Origin: Candidatus Enterousia intestinigallinarum
Lineage (GTDB): Bacteria; Pseudomonadota; Alphaproteobacteria; Rs-D84
DNA length: 64,000 nt
Direction: 5' to 3'
Assembly (NCBI GenBank): GCA_944407095.1
Contig: OX097180.1
Span: forward strand, 186,001-250,000
The notes beneath the pieces were generated by a model. The model ran no database searches and was not told the origin of the DNA. It saw only the letters and a list, made by a program, of their open reading frames with translations. The position numbers were made by a program, and so were the translations under genes. Shown piece after piece: positions 43,133-50,913 of the stretch (the stretch's first letter is position 1; every line of letters starts with the position of its first letter).

Positions 43133-43273
43133 TTTAATCTCCCTTCTACATATTATGTATATTATTATAATACGCACCGTATCAAAATTCAATAAAACTT
43201 TTTTCCGCATTGACCGATTACAGTAAGTATGATTATAATACTAACCAGTAAAAACAACGGAAGGAAACTGAAT

Positions 43274-43825
43274 ATGAACTTTATAAAAACCGACATTGAT
43301 GGCGTTATTATCATAGAGCCAAAAATATTCACCGATGCGCGCGGATATTTCTTTGAAAGTTATAATGAAGCAGAATTTATAAAAAATGGAATTGCCAACC
43401 ATTTTGTTCAGGATAATCAGTCAAAATCCTGTTATGGTGTGATACGCGGCCTGCACTGCCAGTTGGGTGAACACGCCCAGGCAAAACTGGTGCGTGTTTT
43501 ACACGGCACGGTATTGGATGTTGCGGTTGACATACGTAAAAATTCACCAACATTTGGCCGCCACGTTGCGGTTGAACTGTCCGCCGAAAACCAGCGCCAG
43601 TTATTTATTCCGCGCGGATTCCTGCACGGATTTTCGGTATTGAGTGACACTGCAATATTTGCATATAAATGCGACAACTTTTATCATCCGGAATCTGAAT
43701 TCGGTATCAGATACGATGATCCGGAAATAGGAATCGATTGGCGCATACCGACCGACAAAGTAATAACATCTGACAAGGACAGAATAGCCAAAGGATTAAA
43801 AGATGTACCTGATTACGGGTTCTAA
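43274..43825 (+). CDS. rfbC: dTDP-4-dehydrorhamnose 3,5-epimerase RfbC
   Basis: The third enzyme of dTDP-L-rhamnose synthesis. Family motifs: F-T-D-A-R-G-Y-F-F-E-S-Y-N, F-V-Q-D-N-Q-S-x-S, the catalytic His in V-I-R-G-L-H-C-Q, V-x-D-V-A-V-D-I-R, and P-R-G-F-L-H-G-F. The 183-aa length matches. GGAAGGAAAC lies before the ATG at 43274. It overlaps rfbD by 23 bases. rfbA is 40 kb away and rfbB is not in the window. Confidence 0.95.
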   Translation: MNFIKTDIDGVIIIEPKIFTDARGYFFESYNEAEFIKNGIANHFVQDNQSKSCYGVIRGLHCQLGEHAQAKLVRVLHGTVLDVAVDIRKNSPTFGRHVAVELSAENQRQLFIPRGFLHGFSVLSDTAIFAYKCDNFYHPESEFGIRYDDPEIGIDWRIPTDKVITSDKDRIAKGLKDVPDYGF

Positions 43826-44630
43826 TGGCCAGTTGGGCCACGAACTGACCGCACGCATTCCGGGCGCCATTGCGACCGATGCGGATACATTGGACATAAC
43901 CGATTTTGACGCGGTGCAAAATTTTGTCCGTGCAAATAACATAGATACAATTATAAACTGCGCTGCATATACCGCCGTGGACCGCGCCGAATCCGATGTG
44001 GATACGGCAACACGTGTGAACGTGACCGGCCCAGAAAATTTGGCAAAAACCGGATGCAAATTGGTGCATATTTCAACTGACTATGTTTTTGACGGCACGG
44101 CACATATACCGTACAAAACAACCGATGAACCAAACCCGACATCGATATACGGAAAAACAAAATTGACGGGCGAACGCGCAGTATTGAAAAACAATAATAC
44201 CGCAATAATAATCCGCACGGCTTGGCTGTATTCACCAAACGGCAATAACTTTGTAAAAACTATGCTGCGCCTGGGGGCGGAACGCGAATCTGTAAACGTG
44301 GTATGCGATCAAATCGGTACCCCGACGTACGCGGGCGATTTGGCAGATGCAATTTTGAAGATTTTACCACAAATAAGCACTGAAACAGCGGGCATATATC
44401 ATTATACAAATGCCGGAGTGTGCTCTTGGTACGATTTTGCAACCGCAATTATGCAATGTGGTGGACGCAACTGTCACGTGAACGCAATCCCGACATCGGA
44501 ATATCCGACCGCCGCAACGCGCCCGTATTACAGTGTGCTGGACAAGGAAAAAATAAAGCAAACATTTAATTTGGAAATTCCGCACTGGTACGACGGATTG
44601 CGTCGCTGTATGGAAAAAATGTCAAAATAA
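43803..44630 (+). CDS. rfbD: dTDP-4-dehydrorhamnose reductase RfbD
   Basis: The last enzyme of dTDP-L-rhamnose synthesis, an NADPH-dependent SDR. Motif I-T-G-S-N-G-Q-L-G binds the cofactor; N-C-A-A-Y-T-A-V-D, H-I-S-T-D-Y-V-F-D-G and the catalytic Y-G-K-T-K (Y-x3-K) follow. The protein has 275 aa, slightly short of the usual 290 or so. It overlaps rfbC and is followed by a terminator. Confidence 0.94.
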   Translation: MYLITGSNGQLGHELTARIPGAIATDADTLDITDFDAVQNFVRANNIDTIINCAAYTAVDRAESDVDTATRVNVTGPENLAKTGCKLVHISTDYVFDGTAHIPYKTTDEPNPTSIYGKTKLTGERAVLKNNNTAIIIRTAWLYSPNGNNFVKTMLRLGAERESVNVVCDQIGTPTYAGDLADAILKILPQISTETAGIYHYTNAGVCSWYDFATAIMQCGGRNCHVNAIPTSEYPTAATRPYYSVLDKEKIKQTFNLEIPHWYDGLRRCMEKMSK

Positions 44631-44660
44631 AAACACGCGCCCGACACGGCGCGCGTTTTT
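44630..44660. terminator. Intrinsic terminator after rfbD
   Basis: AAACACGCGCC and GGCGCGCGTTTTT form a GC-rich hairpin with one internal mismatch; it may also serve the minus-strand TetR fragment. Confidence 0.7.
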
Positions 44661-44856
44661 ATTTAATAATATATGGCCGCAACATCTGATTTAGTTGCAA
44701 ATCACAAAACTTTTTCGACCAATCGGCCGGATTAAATTCCCCGTCCGACATACACCATCCGGTCATCATTCCATATAATTGCGATGTTATTACATACGCC
44801 AATGCGTCAACAGGCGTGTTTCGCTTTAACTGCCCCACCCGCACGGCGTGCGGCAT
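44659..44856 (-). pseudogene. C-terminal fragment of a TetR-family regulator
   Basis: The 65 residues read like the end of a TetR/AcrR ligand-binding domain: V-G-Q-L-K-R-N-T-P-V-D-A-L-A-Y-V, then an M-M-T-G-W helix and a final L-N-Q-M-L-R-P-Y. The DNA-binding half that should precede it is absent; where it should be, the plus strand carries a phage terminase fragment. The gene was therefore probably cut by a rearrangement at about 44,856. The family call is by pattern only. Confidence 0.5.
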
Positions 44857-45301
44857 TATTGGACTTAAAAATCAACAATTATATTTGTTGCAAATTTATC
44901 GCAACAGATTGGAATTCCCTGAACTTTGCAGAAAAATTGCCACATTGCACACAGAATACAAAACAAAATACCACTCGGCGCTTATAACCACACTGATAGA
45001 AGACGCATCATCCGGACCATCTTTGGCACAACAATTACGATATGAACACAGGGATATGAAAATAACACTGGTAAAACCCAATACAGATAAAATCACACGT
45101 CTGGAAAGCGTATCCAGTTATATTGAAAACGGTCTGATACTGTTTCCGTCTGCGGCGCCTAATTGGTGGACAGATTTCGCCAATGAACTGTTCACGTTTC
45201 CAAATACCACATTCAAAGACCAATGCGACGCATTTTCCCAATGTCTGCACGTTGCGGCACCAATCGCAACAAAACCAGCACCACACGTAGTCGTTTTATA
45301 A
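44816..45301 (+). pseudogene. Fragment of a phage terminase large subunit (C-terminal nuclease part)
   Basis: From about residue 13 the frame matches the C-terminal RNase H-like nuclease domain of gp17-type terminases: Y-L-L-Q-I-Y-R-N-R-L-E-F-P, L-I-E-D-A-S-S-G, the segment D-K-I-T-R-L-E-S-V-S, G-L-I-L-F-P and F-P-N-T-T-F-K-D-Q-C-D-A-F-S-Q. The ATPase half is missing and the first dozen residues overlap the TetR fragment in the opposite frame. This is a prophage remnant, not a working gene. No capsid or portal genes lie next to it. Confidence 0.7.
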
Positions 45302-45302
45302 G

Positions 45303-45510
45303 TTGATAAACCAACCCATCAATGATAAACTGATATACGATATCAGGTATTCTGATATTGGTGTGTAGTAACCCGTTTACGAGTGTCTGCAGAGACATAA
45401 AAAGCTCCAACCGCCCGTGGTTGGAGGGTTGTGAATACATTGAATAAGCAACACAATTCTCGTAAATTGTTACTAACCTCCAACCACCAGATTCTTTGTG
45501 GTTATTTTAT
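45303..45510 (+). promoter_or_regulatory. Class I leader RNA (copy D): promoter, structured 5' UTR and attenuator
   Basis: TTGATA (45303-45308), a 17-base spacer and TAAACT (45326-45331) put the transcript start near 45338. P1 is ATATCAG, loop GTATT, CTGATAT (45340-45358). The long-range helix pairs AGTAAC/TTTACGAG (45367-45383) with CTCGTAAA/GTTACT (45459-45474). Hairpin CTCCAACC/GGTTGGAG is at 45405-45426 and a copy CTCCAACC at 45478. The overlapping terminator AACCAC/GTGGTT (45482-45503) is followed by ATTTTAT. Confidence 0.72.
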
Positions 45511-45534
45511 GAAATAACAGAATGGGGGGGATAA

Positions 45535-46698
45535 ATGTCCACGGCAAGAATTGTGCAACAACCAATAATCATAGACAAATCAGGTAAAACTGTTTTCCCA
45601 GAATTGGTCAAAATGCCCAGTGAAGCATGGCTGCAAAAATTATTGCCGACTTGTCCAGAAATCCTGCCAACCGCAGAAATAGATTCCAAATATGCTAAAC
45701 TATTTTATATCGCCCGCGAAGTTGCAACAGAATCAACCAAAATCGGCAAGGGTCATATTGATATTCTGTATCTGTCCACCAATGGTAATTTAGTAATTGT
45801 TGGAACTAAATTATACCGTAATCCGGAATCCAGCCGCCAAGTAATTGGTCAGGTTTTAGATTATGCTGTAAGTCTGCACGACACAAACCAATGGAATTGG
45901 GACAAGCTAAATCAAATATACCACGGCAAAGATTTATATAATGATATCAAGCGCAAATACCCGAACATTCCCAGCAAAGAGGTTTTTATTGATCTGGTAA
46001 ATGATTCTATACGCCGGGCAGACTTTCTGATGATGATTATTGGCGATACGATACGCCCCAGTGCCGATAAAATAGCCGAATTTATAAACAGCCCAATAGA
46101 TATGCACCACAGATTGGCACTTTGCGAATTGACAACATATAAAATTGCGGACAAATTTTTAATTGTTCCGCGTCTAACTACATCCACCAAAATACTAGAA
46201 CGCGCAGTCATTACAATCAAAGATTCAAAAATTATCGCAACAGAAACCAAGAACCCACACCCCGCCGCCACTGAATATAAATACTTTCAGATACCTATGG
46301 AAGATTTTATAGCCGAATTTACAACCCATAACCCTAAAATTACCCCAGATATGTTATCCGCATTTTTTGACGCATTGCATTCGGCGGGGTTCAGCACCAA
46401 AACCGCAACCAAACAGGTTTCTATTGGAATTCCGGGCGCGGCATCTTTATTTCAATTGTCCACAGACAGTATGTGGTTTACCCCATCAAAATTACAGGCA
46501 ACATTAAAGGGACCAAAAGCAAAGCCAGCACTGTCCTATCTATTAGAAAGCCTGAAAGAATTTTTAATAAAAGGTCAAACACCATACAAAGTTATGAACA
46601 AGTTCTACCGTTTGGATTTCGCGGTTATAAATGCCCGGCGTCCCGCCTTTATATCCACGCTATCTAAATTCAAAGAACTGTTATACAGCAATAACTAA
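45535..46698 (+). CDS. PD-(D/E)XK nuclease-like protein with altered active site, 387 aa
   Basis: An N-terminal domain of about 150 residues has the layout of DUF91/NucS-type restriction-like nucleases: H-I-D-I-L-Y-L-S-T-N-G-N-L-V-I-V followed by T-K-L-Y-R-N-P-E-S-S-R-Q-V-I-G-Q-V-L-D-Y-A. In relatives the strand reads V-x-E-x-K; here it is V-G-T-K, so the catalytic Glu is Gly. The remaining 230 residues match nothing I know. The gene lies in the accessory island behind a class I leader, and a GGGGGGG tract serves as ribosome site. Confidence 0.65.
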   Translation: MSTARIVQQPIIIDKSGKTVFPELVKMPSEAWLQKLLPTCPEILPTAEIDSKYAKLFYIAREVATESTKIGKGHIDILYLSTNGNLVIVGTKLYRNPESSRQVIGQVLDYAVSLHDTNQWNWDKLNQIYHGKDLYNDIKRKYPNIPSKEVFIDLVNDSIRRADFLMMIIGDTIRPSADKIAEFINSPIDMHHRLALCELTTYKIADKFLIVPRLTTSTKILERAVITIKDSKIIATETKNPHPAATEYKYFQIPMEDFIAEFTTHNPKITPDMLSAFFDALHSAGFSTKTATKQVSIGIPGAASLFQLSTDSMWFTPSKLQATLKGPKAKPALSYLLESLKEFLIKGQTPYKVMNKFYRLDFAVINARRPAFISTLSKFKELLYSNN

Positions 46699-46952
46699 AA
46701 ATTATAAGATGTCTTACCACCAAATGTATTACTTTTTACAGAAACGGGGCGTCCACCAACGCTGCCGGTTGTGTAATTTTTTGTTCCAATTTTATTTACA
46801 CTTGCCCGAATACCGGCATTGCCGATCTTGCCCGATATATACGATCGGGTGCCAATGTTGTTTTTGCTAACCAGTACACGTTTATCCCCAACAGAGCCAC
46901 TAATATGTACTGTGCCGCCAAAATTGATAGACTTTCTTAATCTAAATCCCAT
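46695..46952 (-). CDS. Small basic repeat protein, DUF4236-like, 85 aa
   Basis: The start M-G-F-R-L-R-K-S-I-N-F-G resembles DUF4236 proteins. The rest is a beta-rich repetition of G-S-V-G/G-K-I-G/G-S-V-G units with alternating basic and polar residues. ATG 46952 is preferred because AGGAG is seven bases upstream; an earlier ATG at 46958 is too close to it. It meets the 45535 gene tail to tail. The function is unknown. Confidence 0.6.
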   Translation of the reverse strand: MGFRLRKSINFGGTVHISGSVGDKRVLVSKNNIGTRSYISGKIGNAGIRASVNKIGTKNYTTGSVGGRPVSVKSNTFGGKTSYNF

Positions 46953-47041
46953 ACGCATCTCCTATTGTGGGGAATTGTATCATATATCACATATAAAACC
47001 AAACATTAGTAGTAGTGCGCGCAAAATAAGAACTAGTATAT

Positions 47042-47401
47042 TTAGTGTTGGTTTATCTGTATTTTTGTTAAATATTCATATAAATCTAATATGGATTCTG
47101 CGACACACTTAGCTTTTTTCCAAGGTAAATTCAATCGGTTGATATCTATACAAACACCTGCAGGCAAACTAAGCTTTGGTATACCACTATGCACAATATC
47201 AGAAATTCTTTTTAATGTATCTCTAAAGTACTTATCATCAAAATTTTCGTAATTTAGATGAAAAATCGTTGCATCATAAAAGGCACGATACACCCTCTCG
47301 TTCAAACTGTCAGACCCTGCACATAAAATACAAGCAGCTTCCCGAAACCTACGCCAAACGCTGATTTCAGATACCTTTTCATAAAAACATTTATTTCTCA
47401 T
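47042..47401 (-). CDS. Protein of unknown function, 119 aa
   Basis: It has no signal peptide and mostly helical-looking sequence with many aromatic and charged residues. AAGGAAA lies seven bases before the ATG. It is in the accessory island downstream of three lipoprotein genes on the same strand, separated from them by a terminator, so it is probably transcribed on its own. No family recognised. Confidence 0.55.
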   Translation of the reverse strand: MRNKCFYEKVSEISVWRRFREAACILCAGSDSLNERVYRAFYDATIFHLNYENFDDKYFRDTLKRISDIVHSGIPKLSLPAGVCIDINRLNLPWKKAKCVAESILDLYEYLTKIQINQH

Positions 47402-47425
47402 AACATTTCCTTGTTGTTCTTAATA

Positions 47426-47454
47426 AAATACCGCCCATTTGTGGGCGGTATTAT
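47426..47454 (-). terminator. Terminator after the lipoprotein operon
   Basis: On the minus strand ATACCGCCC pairs with GGGCGGTAT around ACAAAT and is followed by TTTATT. Confidence 0.75.
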
Positions 47455-47456
47455 CG

Positions 47457-47864
47457 TTATTGTACTTCAAATGCTTCTAAGAACAGTGATTGACTTAGTG
47501 CGTTAAAGAAATTTTGATATGGGATTGGGTCGCTTATTGCACGTAATCCAGCCTGAGCATTTGCACGCACAATCGTCATACCATCTACAATACGTACAGA
47601 TACGGTTAATTTAGAAGCATTACTAAATGATGTGCCACTGATTGTTCCAAGTTTTTCATCTGCACGCTCAATAATAAAGTCCAAATCCTGCATCGTTGAT
47701 ATAACTGCACGCAAAACCATTGCTTTGTCTTCTGTTTCAAAAGCACGAGACTGATAATTTCTCATCTGAACCTGTGAATGTCTTGTCCCCAACACATCAT
47801 TATGCGTTGAAACGCATCCTGTCAGGCAAGATATAACAAACAAAGCACCAAGAATTTTTTTCAT
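47457..47864 (-). CDS. Lipoprotein, 135 aa, tandem paralogue
   Basis: The lipobox is C-L-T-G-C-V-S. The body resembles the next upstream gene: R-x-F-E-T-E/D at the start, V-x-x-x-M/L-Q-D-L-x-F, a variable middle and a shared end with F-F-N/D-x-L-S-Q-S-L-F-L. It is probably anchored in the outer membrane. AAGGGG precedes the ATG and the gap to the upstream gene is 9 bases. The function is unknown. Confidence 0.8.
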   Translation of the reverse strand: MKKILGALFVISCLTGCVSTHNDVLGTRHSQVQMRNYQSRAFETEDKAMVLRAVISTMQDLDFIIERADEKLGTISGTSFSNASKLTVSVRIVDGMTIVRANAQAGLRAISDPIPYQNFFNALSQSLFLEAFEVQ

Positions 47865-47873
47865 TTGTTCCCC

Positions 47874-48386
47874 TTATAAATTATTTGCTGTTAAAAACAG
47901 AGATTGGCTTAACCTATCAAAGAAATCAGTATAAATCTGTGGGTCTGTTATTTGCTCAACCCTGGATTCATTCATATTATTCCAAATGATTCTGGCAAAA
48001 GATACGCGAACATTGTATCCTTGATTATCAGCGCTTTTATTAGACACAAGTGTTACATAAATCTTCTGGGCAACATCATATATTGGCGTAGTTCCACCAA
48101 AAGCCGCCAACATAACAAGCGCCACCTGTCCTGCCGTATTGCCCATTTCACGGTCTTTGGTTGCGGTCAACAATCCCAGTTCCGTATCGCTGGTTTCCAA
48201 TGTAAACTCTAGGTCCTGCAAAACCTGAGCTGATGCCACCAGCATATCTTCTTCATTATCTGTTTCAAATCGTCTTGTTTCTATTTGACGACGTTCCAAA
48301 TAATCAACAGGCAACTGATAGTAATTTCTGTACGATACACAGCCTGTTAGAAAACACACTGAAATAATTGCGAGCAAACGTTTCAT
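47874..48386 (-). CDS. Lipoprotein, 170 aa, tandem paralogue
   Basis: Lipoprotein signal with lipobox F-L-T-G-C-V-S. It shares R-R-F-E-T-D-N, V-L-Q-D-L-E-F-T-L-E and the final F-F-D-R-L-S-Q-S-L-F-L with the 47457 gene, and has about 35 extra residues in the middle including a hydrophobic stretch (G-Q-V-A-L-V-M-L-A-A-F-G-G). It is the second of three lipoprotein genes transcribed together. The family is not recognised. Confidence 0.8.
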   Translation of the reverse strand: MKRLLAIISVCFLTGCVSYRNYYQLPVDYLERRQIETRRFETDNEEDMLVASAQVLQDLEFTLETSDTELGLLTATKDREMGNTAGQVALVMLAAFGGTTPIYDVAQKIYVTLVSNKSADNQGYNVRVSFARIIWNNMNESRVEQITDPQIYTDFFDRLSQSLFLTANNL

Positions 48387-48399
48387 TGTTCAACCTAAA

Positions 48400-48783
48400 T
48401 TAGAATGCGGATGTTCTGTACGCAAAATCACGCACCAGGTTGTTTTCATCAAACTTGACAATTATTGTCAGAGTTCTTTGACTGGATGATGAAGACGCTT
48501 TTGAAGAACCGCCACAAACAAACAACAACCATACCCCTGCACTTGAAGAACTGGCTTGAACGTTAGTAGACACACGGTCATAGACCCATGTTTCGCGTCT
48601 TTTGCTATCTGTGGTTACCATATTTGGGGAACCCAAAACTTCCACAACTTCTGCTCCAGACATACCGATTTTAATTTCGCGCTGTGCCTTGGCCACAGTC
48701 ATTTGTTCTTCTTGAATTGCATGATTAGGAACTGTACAACCAGTAAATGGCAATAATGTTAATAATATCAAAAGTTTTTTCAT
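48400..48783 (-). CDS. Lipoprotein with BamE/SmpA-like domain, 127 aa
   Basis: Lipobox P-F-T-G-C. The segment I-K-I-G-M-S-G-A-E-V-V-E-V-L-G-S-P-N followed by R-R-E-T-W-V-Y-D is the SmpA/OmlA (BamE) pattern, and F-D-E-N-N-L-V-R-D occurs near the end. A Ser-rich insert (S-S-S-S-A-G-V, S-S-S-S-S) separates the strands, which is unusual. It may be a structural lipoprotein of the outer membrane; true BamE function is not certain. AAGGAG precedes the ATG and it heads the three-gene operon. Confidence 0.8.
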   Translation of the reverse strand: MKKLLILLTLLPFTGCTVPNHAIQEEQMTVAKAQREIKIGMSGAEVVEVLGSPNMVTTDSKRRETWVYDRVSTNVQASSSSAGVWLLFVCGGSSKASSSSSQRTLTIIVKFDENNLVRDFAYRTSAF

Positions 48784-48832
48784 GGGGACTCCTTTTTATA
48801 TTTTCATATTCTAATGAATAAATCCCCACAAA

Positions 48833-49219
48833 TCAATCTGGATTTTGGGATAAGATTTGCGACACGGTTAAATCTGCTGGTAATTGTGGATGCACTGGCA
48901 GGTCTGGAATTGACACCCAGTGCATATCATCGTGGACGTGCAGTTGGATTTAGCCGGTGAAGGATTTGATTTCGTATGTATGAAGTTCAATAACCTTGCC
49001 TGAATCTGTTGTGTGTTTTGCAATTGTAATCAGGTCGCCAATTTCTGCGTCAATGCCAAGTTCTTCAAACAATTCCCGATGCAGGCATGTTGGGCCGTCT
49101 TCACCGTATTCAAACTTACCGCCGGGGTATTCCCACGTCCCCGCCAATGGCTGGTCAGCCGCCCGTCGCATCAGCAGAACTTTATCCCCACACTTAAAAA
49201 TCGCAGCAGTTACTTTCAT
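48833..49219 (-). pseudogene. MutT-like Nudix hydrolase with an in-frame stop
   Basis: The Nudix box G-G-K-F-E-Y-G-E-D...R-E-L-F-E-E-L-G-I is intact and the protein begins as MutT does. The first stop (TAA, 48950-48952) comes after 89 codons. The same frame continues for 38 more codons with convincing MutT C-terminal sequence (I-Q-L-H-V-H-D-D-M-H-W-V) before a TGA at 48833-48835. One base change from GAA or similar to TAA explains it. The short product lacks a normal C-terminus and is probably inactive. Confidence 0.8.
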
Positions 49220-49282
49220 TTTTTTAATCCATTTTCATCTTAAAACCAGGCTAAACAAAATTCACATACATTTCAATTAAAT

Positions 49283-49317
49283 AACTTGACTAATGCCACT
49301 TTGTAAGCAGTAATTGC
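49283..49317 (+). promoter_or_regulatory. Promoter element, copy 1 of a direct repeat
   Basis: TAACTTGACT and, five bases on, CACTTTGTAAGCAGTAATTGC recur at 50858-50892. TTGACT with AGTAAT at 17-base spacing could be the promoter for the 49343 gene. Confidence 0.5.
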
Positions 49318-49342
49318 GTGATGTTAAGCAAAGGAGTTGAAT

Positions 49343-49540
49343 ATGCCAAAACATCCTGAAATTACTATTAAAATCACTCAACCGACTGACAATACCCGCT
49401 TGGTTTTACAGTGTCTTGATATCTTCTGGAAATACGAAATTCAGGCCGAGGCCGAAGAGTTTATAAACGATATCGCACAGATGGGCTTAGTGCCGGCTGT
49501 GCGGGCCTGGTTTAATGTTGAAATAGAGGCACAAAAATGA
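49343..49540 (+). CDS. Small protein upstream of the DUF2924 gene, 65 aa
   Basis: A short acidic protein with no signal peptide; it ends four bases into the next gene (ATGA overlap), so the two are coupled. AAAGGAG lies upstream of the ATG at 49343. In alphaproteobacterial cassettes small proteins often precede DUF2924 and a serine recombinase, and this looks like one of those. The function is unknown. Confidence 0.65.
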   Translation: MPKHPEITIKITQPTDNTRLVLQCLDIFWKYEIQAEAEEFINDIAQMGLVPAVRAWFNVEIEAQK

Positions 49541-49965
49541 GAAAAAGGGAATTACCCAAAACCATGGACGTATTAAAGGCATTGCCGTATTCAGAACGGG
49601 CAAAGTTATGGGCGCGGCATTCGCCCCACCCCTTTAATGGGCAATTGCGCGCTTTATGGTATTACCTGCAATGCAAGAGTTCACACATTCATCTGGAAAC
49701 AAAATATCTGAACAAACTAAAAAAGTATAAAGCCAATCCAGCAGAATGCGCTAGTGTGGTATACCAACATAGATACAACCTGAGCCCAGGGTCAACAATC
49801 ACCAGAACATTTCGTGGCATAGACCACAAAATCTTGGTTCAAGAAGACAAAACATTTTTATACAACGACAAAATCTTTACGACTTTGTCCGCCGTTGCCA
49901 AAGAAATAACTGGGATAAAAATATCTGGTCCCGACTTCTTCGGATTAAACAAAAGGAAGAAGTAA
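49537..49965 (+). CDS. DUF2924 family protein
   Basis: The C-terminal half has the DUF2924 pattern: L-S-P-G-S-T-I-T-R-T-F-R-G, then V-Q-E-D-K-T-F-L-Y-N-D-K-I-F-T-T-L-S-A-V-A-K-E-I-T-G and S-G-P-D-F-F-G-L. These proteins are regularly found next to serine recombinases in alphaproteobacterial mobile elements, and such a recombinase lies 950 bases downstream here. The function is not established; it may help the recombinase. An opposite-strand gene now separates the two. Confidence 0.85.
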   Translation: MRKRELPKTMDVLKALPYSERAKLWARHSPHPFNGQLRALWYYLQCKSSHIHLETKYLNKLKKYKANPAECASVVYQHRYNLSPGSTITRTFRGIDHKILVQEDKTFLYNDKIFTTLSAVAKEITGIKISGPDFFGLNKRKK

Positions 49966-49966
49966 T

Positions 49967-50821
49967 TCAACTTTCTATACAAAACTCTGTATCTGGATTA
50001 ATTATCCTACATACAGATTTTGGTGCATTTATTTTAAAACCATAATCGTTATCAAGTTTATATCTTGCGATATCCTTTAATAATAGCCTAATGTAATTTA
50101 AATGATGCAGTTGCTCTATATCATCAATAATCAAATTTTGATGACCATGTCGAACTATATGAGCAATAGCATGTCTTATTTTTCTTTTTATATATAATCC
50201 CAAATCACTTGTATCTTCATTATCAAATGCGCCACGAAAAATATTTTTTCGATAAAAGCCTTTTTCGACAAATTTTTCAACGTCATCAATATGACTATTT
50301 ATATAATTTACCGCCTTATCATCATTTCCAGAAGGATATACTATTGTATGCCAGAAAAATAGAATCTGAAAATATATATTAAAATTCGAATTTGCTTCTG
50401 TATACAACCTTAATAAAGTCGCTTTTTCTTCTGTATCTATATTTGCTATCTTTAAAAATTCTGCTCCTCGAATAAAACCTCTCCCCAATGCACACCGTCT
50501 AGGTTCAGAGTACATATTTTTAAATGTAAGAATTTGTTCTGGCGTTGTAAAACAATGAATTATTATTCCAGGCACCAAATTTATATCCATATCATTTGCG
50601 TAAGCCCAAGCCCTCATGCATTCAGCCATTTTGTTCCACAACTCTTTTTCCTCAACAGAAGATTTTGAAAATGTAAAAATAGAGTCTGTGTAATGAAAAT
50701 TTTGGGTTCCATCTGGTTTATTTTTTCGCATATATTTAATATAAATACCTTTATACCATAAGTAATATTCATTATCGTTCATAATCGCATTTGAATCAAC
50801 AGACATACACAGAACTGCCAT
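49967..50821 (-). CDS. Protein of unknown function inserted in the recombinase cassette, 284 aa
   Basis: It is transcribed against its neighbours and ends 1 base from the DUF2924 stop. AGAGGC precedes the ATG. The sequence is AT-rich and helical-looking; the C-terminal part has I-R-H-A-I-A-H-I-V-R-H-G-H and D-D-I-E-Q-L-H-H-L, a pattern reminiscent of MauJ-like or HEPN-type proteins, but I cannot confirm that. The position inside a mobile cassette suggests cargo, possibly a defence-related gene. Confidence 0.6.
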   Translation of the reverse strand: MAVLCMSVDSNAIMNDNEYYLWYKGIYIKYMRKNKPDGTQNFHYTDSIFTFSKSSVEEKELWNKMAECMRAWAYANDMDINLVPGIIIHCFTTPEQILTFKNMYSEPRRCALGRGFIRGAEFLKIANIDTEEKATLLRLYTEANSNFNIYFQILFFWHTIVYPSGNDDKAVNYINSHIDDVEKFVEKGFYRKNIFRGAFDNEDTSDLGLYIKRKIRHAIAHIVRHGHQNLIIDDIEQLHHLNYIRLLLKDIARYKLDNDYGFKINAPKSVCRIINPDTEFCIES

Positions 50822-50857
50822 TATTTTGCCTCTATTTCACATTATTATTTTTATTAT

Positions 50858-50892
50858 AACTTGACTTTCTGCACTTTGTAAGCAGTAATTGC
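50858..50892 (+). promoter_or_regulatory. Promoter element, copy 2 of the direct repeat
   Basis: Second copy of the element at 49283-49317, upstream of the recombinase. TTGACT and the 21-base CACTTTGTAAGCAGTAATTGC are kept and only the 5-base spacer differs. Confidence 0.5.
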
Positions 50893-50913
50893 AACAACAA
50901 AAAAGGTGCAAAA

